A DNA stretch of 64,000 bases from Mycolicibacterium sp. 018/SC-01/001 (GTDB lineage: Bacteria > Actinomycetota > Actinomycetes > Mycobacteriales > Mycobacteriaceae). This document shows positions 1 to 7,975 of the stretch, piece after piece. The notes beneath the pieces are model-generated. The model did no database searches and had not been told where the DNA came from. It was given only the letters and a program-made list of their open reading frames with translations. Within the stretch, counting starts at the first letter, position 1. Each line of letters starts with the position of its first letter. Position numbers and translations under genes: made by a program. Where the stretch lies: positions 48,003 to 112,002 of the forward strand of contig NZ_VKAA01000006.1 in assembly GCF_007096635.1 (NCBI RefSeq), written 5' to 3'.

Positions 1-1604
1 GGGCACGCGTCCGGGGCAAGAATGATGCGGCAGAACGCCACCTGCAGCACGCGATCCAGCTGGCCGAAGACAACAACCTTGCGATGATCAGCTCACGTGC
101 GCACGAAGAGGCGGCCGCGGTCTACGCCGCAACCGGGCGGACCACATTTCGCGATCACATGCTGCGATCGGCGTATCGACAGTGGCTCAGCCATGGAGTA
201 ACGGTGCGGACCGAGTGGCTGGCGCGAGAGCACCCCTGGCTGTCGGGACGTGAACTGGTGCACCCCGACACGGTCGGAGTCGACCCCGTCGTGGCCCACC
301 AGGTCCTACGGGCACTGTCCGCGGCGCGAACCGTGGACGACGTCGACCGCATCATCTTGCAGTCCGTCGCCGACAGCACCGGCGCAGACCTAGCGCTGAT
401 CCTCGCTCACACGGCAGCCGGCTTGGCGCCACGGGCGAGCTACCGCGATGGTCAGATCGGTGCCGCCGGGAATGGCGAGCCGTTCGACCGTGAGCTCGTC
501 GCTCGCGCGGCGCGCAGCACCGACTCCCCTGCTCGCGACGCTCCCGATCGTGCACTCGCCGCACCGATTCGATTGCACGACAAACTGGTCGGGGTGATCT
601 ACGCGCGACACGAACGATCCGGGGGTCGCTTCACCGCCGGTCAACGCGAAGCGGTCGAATTCTTGTGCGCTCAGGCTGCCGCACCGCTGTCGAACCTGCA
701 GCTGGAAGCGGAGCTCAGAGCGGCCGATGAATACCGGCAGAGCTTGATCGACGCTCAATCGCGCTTCGTTCCCAACGAACTGCTCCGGATCCTCGACATC
801 GACGATCTGCGCCGGGTCCGCAGCGGTCATCGTGTGGAACGCGAGATGACGGTGCTGATCAGCGATATCCGCGGATACACCACCATGCTCGAGGACATGG
901 ACGTCGCCGAGGCCGGCAATCTGGCAATGGGCTTTCTGCGCGCGGTCGAGTTGCCGATCGTCGGCTGCAACGGTCTCATCCAGGACGTGCGCGGGGACGA
1001 GGTGCTGGCGATCTTCGATTCCGCCGACGATGCGGTCCGCGCCGGATTGGCCATGCAGCGTTCCCTGCGCGAACACAACGAGGAGCGGCGCGCCGTGGGG
1101 TCACAGGAGTTACACGTGGGAATCGGCGTCAACACCGGCTCAGTGGGCGTCGGGCTGGTCGGCGGTGTCAACCGCATGGTGCTCACCGTGATCGGTGACG
1201 CGGTGAATCTGGCGGCACGCCTCGAAAGCATCACCAAACGGTACGGATCGGCGTTGCTGATCTCGGACGCAACTCTGACCCGGCTGGCACGGCGGCAAGA
1301 TTTCGACATCCGCAGAATGGAGCGCGTCATGGTCGTCAATCGACGCACTCCTGTGACGATTCACGAAGTCTACGACGAAGATCCCGAGGACATCCGGATT
1401 GCGAAGCGATCAGCGCAGGAGCGCTTCGACGACGCCTTCGCGGTGTTCGATGCCGGTGACGTCGAGGCGGCATGTGCGGCATTCCGACGCTGCCAGGAGT
1501 TGCTGCCCGGCGATCCCGTCGCACCCCTGCATCTGGCGCACTGCGAGGCCATGACGCGCGGCGACATGACGCCGGGCCAAGACGTCGTGTTGAGCCAGAA
1601 GTGA
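1..1604 (+). CDS. TPR-GAF-class III nucleotide cyclase protein, N-terminus outside window
   Basis: The reading frame is open from base 3, so the first in-frame ATG at 84 is probably internal and the gene starts left of the window. The residues before and after that ATG look like the last TPR-type helices of the large ATPase/TPR signalling proteins (a helix ending near LAREHPWL). A GAF domain follows (about 290-720), then a class III adenylate/guanylate cyclase domain (about 840-1370). Visible cyclase residues are the first metal Asp in LISDIRGYT, the second in RGDEVLAIF, and the Asn/Arg pair in GDAVNLAARLE. A short TPR-like tail ends the protein. The likely reaction is cAMP (or cGMP) formation controlled by the GAF and TPR parts; substrate specificity cannot be read safely. 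It lies 73 bp upstream of the shell-like gene on the same strand, so it may share its transcript. Confidence 0.82.
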   Translation, partial: ARVRGKNDAAERHLQHAIQLAEDNNLAMISSRAHEEAAAVYAATGRTTFRDHMLRSAYRQWLSHGVTVRTEWLAREHPWLSGRELVHPDTVGVDPVVAHQVLRALSAARTVDDVDRIILQSVADSTGADLALILAHTAAGLAPRASYRDGQIGAAGNGEPFDRELVARAARSTDSPARDAPDRALAAPIRLHDKLVGVIYARHERSGGRFTAGQREAVEFLCAQAAAPLSNLQLEAELRAADEYRQSLIDAQSRFVPNELLRILDIDDLRRVRSGHRVEREMTVLISDIRGYTTMLEDMDVAEAGNLAMGFLRAVELPIVGCNGLIQDVRGDEVLAIFDSADDAVRAGLAMQRSLREHNEERRAVGSQELHVGIGVNTGSVGVGLVGGVNRMVLTVIGDAVNLAARLESITKRYGSALLISDATLTRLARRQDFDIRRMERVMVVNRRTPVTIHEVYDEDPEDIRIAKRSAQERFDDAFAVFDAGDVEAACAAFRRCQELLPGDPVAPLHLAHCEAMTRGDMTPGQDVVLSQK

Positions 1605-1677
1605 CCTGCATCAAGGGGTTCCCAGCACCCTGCAGTTCTGCGACAATGCCAAGATCAACGAGGCCGGGGGGTCGCCG

Positions 1678-2505
1678 ATGTATCTGAGTCCACAACAAAT
1701 GGCGCTCGCCGATCAGGCAATCACGGAGACTTTCCAGAACTGCAGCATCGCCTGGCAGGCGATCCCGCACTGGGACACCGGCGATCCGGGCGCCACCAAG
1801 GTTCGTAACGACGTCGTCAACGCACCGTCGTTCATTCCGATCGCTGCCGCAGAGGAGGCCTTCCAGGTCACGCTGGTACAGACAGCCGACCCGACGTCTG
1901 ACGCTCTGGTCAACGAAATCATCTCAGCGACAACAGCATTGGCTGCCGCGTTCGACGACGCTGTTCTGGATGCATTGGCGAGTGACGCAATCTCCGGAGT
2001 GTTGTTCATCGGCACCCAGCAGGGACTGCTCGACGCCCTTATCGACGCGCGCGCCCACGTCGAGGACAACGGATTCCGGGCACCGTCCTGCTTGATCACC
2101 AACACCGCCGGCCTCAAACTGCTGAGCGCTCTGACCAGTGGATACCCCATCGTCGACAGCCTCCTGGGGACCGCACATGTCAACTCGATGCACCGCACCT
2201 CGAAGTGGAACGTCGACGTGCCTGCGGTCAAGGCGGATGGGTCGGCCCCCAAGCCGCCGGTTCAATTACCCATGCCCGGGATGATCCTGCTGGGCCGGCG
2301 TCAGCTCATCCCCCACGGCGGCGCGTACGAGGCGTCGCCGGGTGAGGAACCGGTGGATCTGGCGGTGTGTGTGAAGCCCAGCCTGGAAATTCTCGGCGAG
2401 ACAACGCAATCGCAGATCGAGATGTCGGTGCGCATCCGCTACGCCCTCCGGGTCAAGGATCGCGACGCGCTGGCGGTGCTGCTCGGTGCACCCGTGGTGT
2501 CGTAG
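1678..2505 (+). CDS. HK97-fold encapsulin-like shell protein (candidate)
   Basis: This 275-residue protein has the order of elements of an encapsulin/HK97 capsid subunit. There is an N-terminal helix (residues 5-25), then an extended E-loop-like stretch (47-75, with SFIPIAAAEEAFQVTL, comparable to KSLPLIELRATFTL in Thermotoga encapsulin). A P-domain helix follows (78-100, AAAFDDAVLDAL, comparable to VAEFEDEVIFRG), then a long helix (114-130). An A-domain-type strand follows (136-142, APSCLITNTAG, comparable to the GPYTLVINTDRW region). A final long strand pair (245-270, IEMSVRIRYALRVKDRDALAVL) matches the ITETFTFQVVNPEALILL ending. The length fits family 1 shells, and no cyclic-nucleotide-binding insertion is seen. 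The GGGGGG-rich stretch just before the ATG serves as ribosome site. No phage genes are nearby. The comparison was made by eye; overall identity is low and assembly into a shell is inferred. Confidence 0.6.
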   Translation: MYLSPQQMALADQAITETFQNCSIAWQAIPHWDTGDPGATKVRNDVVNAPSFIPIAAAEEAFQVTLVQTADPTSDALVNEIISATTALAAAFDDAVLDALASDAISGVLFIGTQQGLLDALIDARAHVEDNGFRAPSCLITNTAGLKLLSALTSGYPIVDSLLGTAHVNSMHRTSKWNVDVPAVKADGSAPKPPVQLPMPGMILLGRRQLIPHGGAYEASPGEEPVDLAVCVKPSLEILGETTQSQIEMSVRIRYALRVKDRDALAVLLGAPVVS

Positions 2506-2515
2506 CCCCGGTGCC

Positions 2516-3685
2516 GTGACGTCGACCCTCCCGCACACCGCCGTCGATCACGACGGGCTCGACGACTATCTCGCGCTCTGTAAGGACGCCTGCGACGGCG
2601 AGATCACCCGGCTGTACGGCGATGACGAATCATCGGGACTGCGTCAGCTCGTGCTCGACTACCCGCGTCGCGGCGGAAAGGCGCTGCGGCCGGCCTTGAG
2701 TATCGCGATGTGCCTGGGGCTCGGCGGCCACCTGGACGCCATCCTGCCCACCGCGGCGACACTCGAGCTGTACCACAACGCTTTTCTCATTCACGACGAT
2801 ATCGAGGACGAATCGTGGTTGCGCCGTGGCCTGCCCACGATGCACATCGATCACGGCGTCCCGATCGCCGTCAACGTCGGTGATGCCATGCTGTCGTTGT
2901 CACTGCAGCCCCTGCTCGACAATGTGGGTCGCATCGGGTTGGGCCCCGCCCTTCGCATCCTGCGCGCGGTCGCCCACATGACCCGTCAGACCGTCGAGGG
3001 CCAGGCCGTCGAGCTCGACTGGGTCCGGGCCAATACGTGGCACCTCACCGACGACGACTATCTGGCCATGGTCGAACGCAAGACCAGTTGGTACTCGTTC
3101 ATCACACCGCTTCAGGCCGGCGCAATCGCCGCAGGCGTCGCGGCAGAACGTCTGGCACCGCTGGAGCGCCTCGGCCGGGATCTGGGCGCAGCCTTCCAGA
3201 TCACCGACGATCTACTGAACCTGCGGTCGGACCCGCAGGCGTACGGCAAGGAGATCGGCGGCGATCTGTGGGAGGGCAAACGCACGCTGATGCTGCTGCA
3301 CGCGCTGCGGTGCGCCGCGCCCGGCGACCGCGACCGCGCCCTGGCGATCCTGTCCCGACGACGGCCGATGCCGGACGCCGAGCTGGGCCTCGCCGAGCTG
3401 CTCGACTCGCTGGTGGCGCGCGGTGACCTGTCCCGACCGGGACACGCCGCCATCGCGCATCTGCTGAGCCACCACGCCGTTTCCGAGCCGAAGACCCTCG
3501 ACGACGTGCGGTGGCTCTTCGACCTGATGCAGAGCGCCGGGTCGCTGCGCCACGCCCGCCGCATCGCCGCCCGCCACGCGCAGTCAGCGGCGGCGACACT
3601 CGCCGCGCTCGACTGGCTACCGGACAGCCACCATCGTGATGCCCTGGCCGGCCTCGTCGATTACGTGCACGGGCGCACATCGTGA
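2516..3685 (+). CDS. E-type polyprenyl (GGPP-like) diphosphate synthase
   Basis: A 389-residue trans-isoprenyl diphosphate synthase that condenses isopentenyl diphosphate onto allylic diphosphates. The first Asp-rich motif DDIED (residues 94-98) is followed by the RRG pair, and the upstream GGKALRP substrate motif is present. The second Asp-rich motif is DDLLN (231-235), followed by GKEIGGDLWEGKRTL. Ending the second motif in Asn resembles some GGPP synthases. The GTG at 2516, 10 bp after the shell gene stop, is preferred to the ATG at 2486, which lies inside the preceding gene. The C-terminal part (about residue 290 onward) extends well past the catalytic core and is mostly helical. Polyprenyl synthases are known cargo of some family 2 encapsulins, which makes the neighbouring shell-like gene notable. 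Product chain length is not predictable here. Confidence 0.88.
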   Translation: MTSTLPHTAVDHDGLDDYLALCKDACDGEITRLYGDDESSGLRQLVLDYPRRGGKALRPALSIAMCLGLGGHLDAILPTAATLELYHNAFLIHDDIEDESWLRRGLPTMHIDHGVPIAVNVGDAMLSLSLQPLLDNVGRIGLGPALRILRAVAHMTRQTVEGQAVELDWVRANTWHLTDDDYLAMVERKTSWYSFITPLQAGAIAAGVAAERLAPLERLGRDLGAAFQITDDLLNLRSDPQAYGKEIGGDLWEGKRTLMLLHALRCAAPGDRDRALAILSRRRPMPDAELGLAELLDSLVARGDLSRPGHAAIAHLLSHHAVSEPKTLDDVRWLFDLMQSAGSLRHARRIAARHAQSAAATLAALDWLPDSHHRDALAGLVDYVHGRTS

Positions 3686-4140
3686 CCCCCGAGACCCTGG
3701 TCGGCATGCTGGCCGAACTCGACCGAATCCGCAGCATGACGCTCGACCTCATCGAACAGCGGGCCCCCAGGATGCTGCCTGCTCCCGATCACAGTGCCGA
3801 CGGTGCCGAGCAACGCGCTCACGAGCTGCTCGTCGGACTGCGTCGCGGCGTGCTGGGCAACCCGGCCGCGGCCCGCACGCTGCACGATCTGCTCGTAGCC
3901 GAGGGCCGCCGGTACGCCGCCAGCACCGAAGGAGCCCAATTGCGCGACGCATTGGCTGCCTCGGATGCCGTGGAGAATCTGCGTCGAGTCTGGGAGACAG
4001 CGACTCTCAACGTCCTCGACGGCCCGGCCGTTCAGGACGCGGCGCCGATGGCGTGGGCCGAGTTGCTCGCCGACGTCGTGATCGGCCATGGCCTCGACGA
4101 CCGGGTACTGTCACGCCTGCGACCGGACGGGTTCGCATGA
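3682..4140 (+). CDS. Unrecognised 152-residue helical protein of the isoprenoid operon
   Basis: It starts with GTG in a GTGA overlap with the synthase stop codon and ends in an ATGA overlap with the next gene, so it is clearly part of the operon. The product is rich in Ala, Leu and Arg, is predicted to be mostly helical, and has no membrane segment, signal peptide or Cys cluster. No domain was recognised. Its position between a polyprenyl synthase and a CrtC-like protein suggests an accessory role in the same pathway, or a structural or cargo role if the shell exists; both are inference. Confidence 0.7.
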   Translation: MTPETLVGMLAELDRIRSMTLDLIEQRAPRMLPAPDHSADGAEQRAHELLVGLRRGVLGNPAAARTLHDLLVAEGRRYAASTEGAQLRDALAASDAVENLRRVWETATLNVLDGPAVQDAAPMAWAELLADVVIGHGLDDRVLSRLRPDGFA

Positions 4141-4340
4141 CGCTCAGTGACCCGCGACCTGCACTGGGACAGGACAGTTCGTTCATCGGATATCTTGTCG
4201 GAATCGTCTCGATGGCCGGCTCGGTCCGATCCCTGGCCGCCTACCGGGAGCCCGTCGACACACACCGGCCGGCCGACGATTTCGTGCACCTGCTCCTGGG
4301 AGTCTGCGCGCTCGGCGCCGCGATCGAGGACCTCACGTGA
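4137..4340 (+). CDS. Small 67-residue protein of the isoprenoid operon
   Basis: This short frame begins with ATG in an ATGA overlap and ends in a GTGA overlap with the CrtC-like gene. Those two couplings, together with matching codon use, are the main reason to accept it. It contains two short hydrophobic stretches (about residues 16-27, FIGYLVGIVSMA, and 47-60, VHLLLGVCALGAA), which could be amphipathic or membrane-associated helices. No family was recognised. Confidence 0.6.
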   Translation: MTLSDPRPALGQDSSFIGYLVGIVSMAGSVRSLAAYREPVDTHRPADDFVHLLLGVCALGAAIEDLT

Positions 4341-5359
4341 GCGCGGTCCTGGCCGGTAGCGATTTCCTCCGAGCTCCCCTCCTGGCGGCTGCACACCCCG
4401 ACGGCGTCAAGGAATGGCACCATTTCGTCGTCCACGGCCGCGATCACCGCATCCTGATCAACGTCAGCGTGACCGACGAGTGCACGGCGGTCGGCGAGCA
4501 CCGACTGGTACCGAGAGTGATCGTCATCGTCCACGCAGACCGCTGGAACGGAGTCATCGAGCGGTACGCGTCCGCCGAGATGGAGGTCTCTCCCGACCTC
4601 GGTGAGCTCACGCTGGGGGGCAACAGACTGACCGTCCTCGCCGACGGCTACCGCGTGTCGATCGACCTGCCACGACGCGGCGTGCGCGCTGAGCTCGAAT
4701 TCATCGCTGTGACAAAGCCGTTCGTGGTCAACAACCAGCCGCTGGGCGCGGGGCGGATGAGTTGGCTCTTCGTGCCGCGTCTACGGGTCGACGGGTGGGT
4801 GCGGTGCGCGGGCATCGAACACCGTGTCGAGCACGAGCTGGCCTACCACGACCACAACTGGGGTCGCTTCTGGTGGGGTGACGACTTCGGGTGGACGTGG
4901 GGCACGGTCCTACCGACGGACCCCGGGAATCCCTGGTCGATGGTGATGCTGCAGATGACCGACCGGAGCCGGTTGCGCTACTTCTCGCAAGCGGTGTACG
5001 TCTGGCACGAGGACGAGCCCGCGGCGATCTTCCGGCACGCGGCGGTCACCGCCCGCAGGCACGGCACATTCACCCGACACGCCGACTGCACGCTCCCTCC
5101 GGCCATGCAACTCGTCCTCGACGGCGACGTCACCGGCGTCCCGGAACGACTCGAGGTGAGCGCCCAGCGTGCCGGTGACGCCGTCCACGCCACGTTCACC
5201 CCACAGTCCTTCGCCCGGGTGGCCTACCCCAGCGAGGTGACTCTGGACGGCAGCGTCGTGCTGTGCGAGACACGTGGTGATGCGCAGTTCAAGGGCGTCA
5301 TCGGCGGTGAGCGCGTAGCGGCCACCGGGGCCGGGATATTCGAGTTCCTCTATGGCTGA
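4337..5359 (+). CDS. CrtC-like protein (carotenoid 1,2-hydratase / lipocalin-like superfamily)
   Basis: A 340-residue protein carrying the YHDHNWG signature (residues 170-176) typical of the CrtC / hydroxyneurosporene synthase superfamily, followed by an aromatic-rich stretch (RFWWGDDFGWTWG). In characterised members the enzyme adds water to a terminal isoprenoid double bond; related proteins include other two-barrel lipocalin-like enzymes. No signal peptide is seen. It starts with GTG in a GTGA overlap and overlaps the next gene by 8 bp. No phytoene synthase is present, so the substrate is probably not an ordinary C40 carotenoid made here; hydration or cyclisation of the product of the upstream synthase is a reasonable guess. 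Confidence 0.75.
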   Translation: MSAVLAGSDFLRAPLLAAAHPDGVKEWHHFVVHGRDHRILINVSVTDECTAVGEHRLVPRVIVIVHADRWNGVIERYASAEMEVSPDLGELTLGGNRLTVLADGYRVSIDLPRRGVRAELEFIAVTKPFVVNNQPLGAGRMSWLFVPRLRVDGWVRCAGIEHRVEHELAYHDHNWGRFWWGDDFGWTWGTVLPTDPGNPWSMVMLQMTDRSRLRYFSQAVYVWHEDEPAAIFRHAAVTARRHGTFTRHADCTLPPAMQLVLDGDVTGVPERLEVSAQRAGDAVHATFTPQSFARVAYPSEVTLDGSVVLCETRGDAQFKGVIGGERVAATGAGIFEFLYG

Positions 5360-5750
5360 ACCGGTGTCGTCACTGCTGCGGCGTTCGATCGACCACCTCG
5401 CCACCGAGGTGCCCGCCAGCCACCGCGCGGTTGTCGACGCACTGGGCCCGCTGGTGGTGCTGCTGGCCGTCGACGATGAACGCTTCTCGCTGTCCGGCGG
5501 CGGCGACGAGCTGACCGTCGGCGAGGAGACGAGCGCGCACGTCCACATCCGGACCACGCGGACGACGATCCTCGAGGTGGTCGATGCGAACGTACTGCTG
5601 GCCGACGCGATCGAACAGGGTGCGGTCGACGTCCTCGGTGATGTCGACGACGTGGTCCGGGCCCACGACACGTTGGTGGCCTTCGTGCACGCGGCCGTTC
5701 GCGATCCCGGACAGGCCCATCTGCTCGACGGCCTTCGGGCCGGATCATGA
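5352..5750 (+). CDS. SCP2-like sterol/lipid carrier domain protein
   Basis: A 132-residue single-domain protein resembling SCP2-type sterol-carrier folds. It has a beta-rich centre (LVVLLAVDDERFSL) and a stretch of the form TTRTTILEVVDANVLLADAI followed by GAVDVLGDVDDVVRAHDTL, a pattern seen in many actinobacterial SCP2-like proteins. Such proteins bind or present hydrophobic molecules, so it may hand the isoprenoid to the neighbouring oxidoreductase. It overlaps the CrtC-like gene by 8 bp and the FAD gene by an ATGA. The family call is by pattern only. Confidence 0.6.
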   Translation: MAEPVSSLLRRSIDHLATEVPASHRAVVDALGPLVVLLAVDDERFSLSGGGDELTVGEETSAHVHIRTTRTTILEVVDANVLLADAIEQGAVDVLGDVDDVVRAHDTLVAFVHAAVRDPGQAHLLDGLRAGS

Positions 5751-7975
5751 GCGCCGGCATCACGACCCCGGCGTCGTGCACGCCCCGACCCACCGTCGCG
5801 GTTCTCGGCGCCGGCGTCGCCGGGCTGACCGCAGCACACGAACTCGCCGAGCGCGGCTTCGACGTCACCGTCTACGAGGCGCAGGACGACGAACGCAACG
5901 GCCTGGGCAGCCCGGTCGCGGACACCCACCCGCCTGTCAAACTCGGCGGCCTTGCCGCGTCGCAGTATTCGACCGTGGGCACGCATGACGGCAGTCCCGC
6001 CGAGCTCCGTCCGTTCCCCGGCCGACGCGGTTGCCCGAGTCCGCCTCCTCGGGCCGTGGCCGGCGAACACGGATTCCGCTTCTTCCCGGCCTATTACCTG
6101 CACATCTGGGACCTCTTCCAGCGCATTCCCGTGTACCAGAACGTCGGCCCGCCGGATGGCCCGCCTCGTTTCGTGCCCACCACCCGCACAGTCATGGACA
6201 ATGTCCGGCGGGTCGTCACTCAGGGCACCACAGCGCCCGGCAAGCCGTCGCTCGTCTTCCCACGGGAACTGCCGCGCAGCCTGCCCGAATTCCTCAGCGT
6301 ACTGGGCCAACTCGTCCAGCTCGGCTTACCTGCGGGTGACATCGCGTACTTCCAGAGTCGCCTGCTCAGATTTCTCGTCACGAGTCCCTTGCGGCGCGCC
6401 GCCGAAGTACAGTACGAGTCGTCCTACGACTTCTTCGTCGGACGCGACCACACCGGCCGGGCGCAGTACCAGTACTCGCCCACGTTCGATGCATTGCTGC
6501 GCGAAATGCCCCGCGTACTGGTCGCGTTCGACCCCAACTGGGGTGACGCACGCACCAATATCGTCAGCTACCTGCAGCTCTACCTGAACATGGATCGGCG
6601 TGACGACAAAGCCGACGGCGTCCTCAACGGGCCCACCACACAGGCGTGGCTCGACCATTGGTACCGGCATCTGATCACCTTGGGCGTGAAGTTCGTTCGC
6701 GGAGCAGCGCAAAGCCTTGAGCCGCCGCCCATTTCAACTCGACCACCACACCTGCGCCCACGCGTCCACGTGACTCTGACCGACGGCACGCGGCTGACGC
6801 CGGACTACACCGTCGTCGCCGTCGACGCACCCGGAGCCGAGTGGCTCACATCCGAACTGCGTCACGCCGGCACCGGCGGCACGGTAGCCGAGCTCGACGG
6901 ATTCACCACCTCAGCCCCGCCGCCGCAGGGGCCTCTGCAGCCCCTGTCGACGCGGCCGCATGCCCGCCGGAACCCGTACCTGCTCGACGAGGTCGGCCGG
7001 GTGCCGTGGGACCGATTCCAGACGATGACAGGCATCCAGTTCTATTTCGACACCGAATTCCAGCTGCTGCGCGGCCACATGTACTACTCGGGAGCCGAGT
7101 GGGGCCTGTCGTCGATCAACCAACACGGCCTGTGGGAGGACCGGCCCACCCTCACCCGTGACGGTCACGTCTCGGTGCTGTCCGTGGACATCGCAGACTT
7201 CAACACCCCGTCGCGCCACCTGGTCGACGGCCTGGGTCGGGGCAAGACCGCGCGCGACTGCACCCCCGACGAGATCGCTGCCGAAGTCTGGCGTCAGATC
7301 GTCACCGCTCTGACGAGTGGGACGGACACTCCCGCCGACACGCTGCTGCCGTGGCCGGTGTGGTACGCCCTCGACCGTGGTCTGGTCACCGCCGGCGGAG
7401 GACAGAACAGCGGCCGCGTGGTGCGCAATGACACGCCGTACCTGGTTCCGATCGTCGGGGACTGGGAGAACCGGCCGGGTGGCGATCCGTGGAACCCGCA
7501 CGAGACCTCCTGGTGTGCCATCCCCGGTGACGAGGAGTGGGCAGCAGATCTGCAGACGCGCCACGTGTGGCAGGCCCGCCACGGCGGATACCAGGTCCAC
7601 CACAACTCCGTGGTCTTCGCGGGCACCTGGAACAAGACCTTCACCCGCATGACGTCGATGGAGGCCGCATGCGAGTCCGGCCGCCACGCCGTCAACGCGA
7701 TCCTCGACCATTACGTGTGGGTGGCGTCCGGCGGCACCGACACCCGCGACCAGACCACGCTGCCGTGGCTTTTCCCCTACGGATTCCTCGACCAGGGCCT
7801 GTCGGGCCCGGTCAGGATGCCGACCCCGGCGGGGGACTACTGCTACATCTTCGACGTCGAGAACCGCGAACCCGCCGACACCCGTCCGCTCAGGGTGCTC
7901 GATTCGACCTACTTCCAGCACGGACTGCCCCACCCGCTGGACACTCTCACCCAACCCTTCGGAGGTGCACCATGA
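5747..7975 (+). CDS. FAD-dependent amine-oxidase/desaturase-type oxidoreductase (HpnE/phytoene desaturase-like)
   Basis: A 742-residue flavoprotein. The dinucleotide-binding motif GAGVAG lies at residues 21-26, followed by the strand ending in VYEA, which binds the adenosine ribose. A typical desaturase-superfamily motif, GEHGFRFFPAYYLHIWDL, follows at about residue 105. The fold matches the flavin amine oxidase group, which includes phytoene desaturases and hydroxysqualene dehydroxylase HpnE. It is longer than the usual 420-500 residues because of inserts and a long C-terminal part. No membrane segment or signal peptide is obvious. In this operon it would oxidise or desaturate the isoprenoid chain; the exact reaction is unknown. 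Start and stop are coupled by ATGA overlaps on both sides. Confidence 0.75.
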   Translation: MSAGITTPASCTPRPTVAVLGAGVAGLTAAHELAERGFDVTVYEAQDDERNGLGSPVADTHPPVKLGGLAASQYSTVGTHDGSPAELRPFPGRRGCPSPPPRAVAGEHGFRFFPAYYLHIWDLFQRIPVYQNVGPPDGPPRFVPTTRTVMDNVRRVVTQGTTAPGKPSLVFPRELPRSLPEFLSVLGQLVQLGLPAGDIAYFQSRLLRFLVTSPLRRAAEVQYESSYDFFVGRDHTGRAQYQYSPTFDALLREMPRVLVAFDPNWGDARTNIVSYLQLYLNMDRRDDKADGVLNGPTTQAWLDHWYRHLITLGVKFVRGAAQSLEPPPISTRPPHLRPRVHVTLTDGTRLTPDYTVVAVDAPGAEWLTSELRHAGTGGTVAELDGFTTSAPPPQGPLQPLSTRPHARRNPYLLDEVGRVPWDRFQTMTGIQFYFDTEFQLLRGHMYYSGAEWGLSSINQHGLWEDRPTLTRDGHVSVLSVDIADFNTPSRHLVDGLGRGKTARDCTPDEIAAEVWRQIVTALTSGTDTPADTLLPWPVWYALDRGLVTAGGGQNSGRVVRNDTPYLVPIVGDWENRPGGDPWNPHETSWCAIPGDEEWAADLQTRHVWQARHGGYQVHHNSVVFAGTWNKTFTRMTSMEAACESGRHAVNAILDHYVWVASGGTDTRDQTTLPWLFPYGFLDQGLSGPVRMPTPAGDYCYIFDVENREPADTRPLRVLDSTYFQHGLPHPLDTLTQPFGGAP

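Noticed and set aside
1678..2505. Reading the HK97-like protein as a prophage capsid.
   Set aside because: No portal, terminase, protease, tail or integrase genes are nearby; the neighbours are isoprenoid enzymes.
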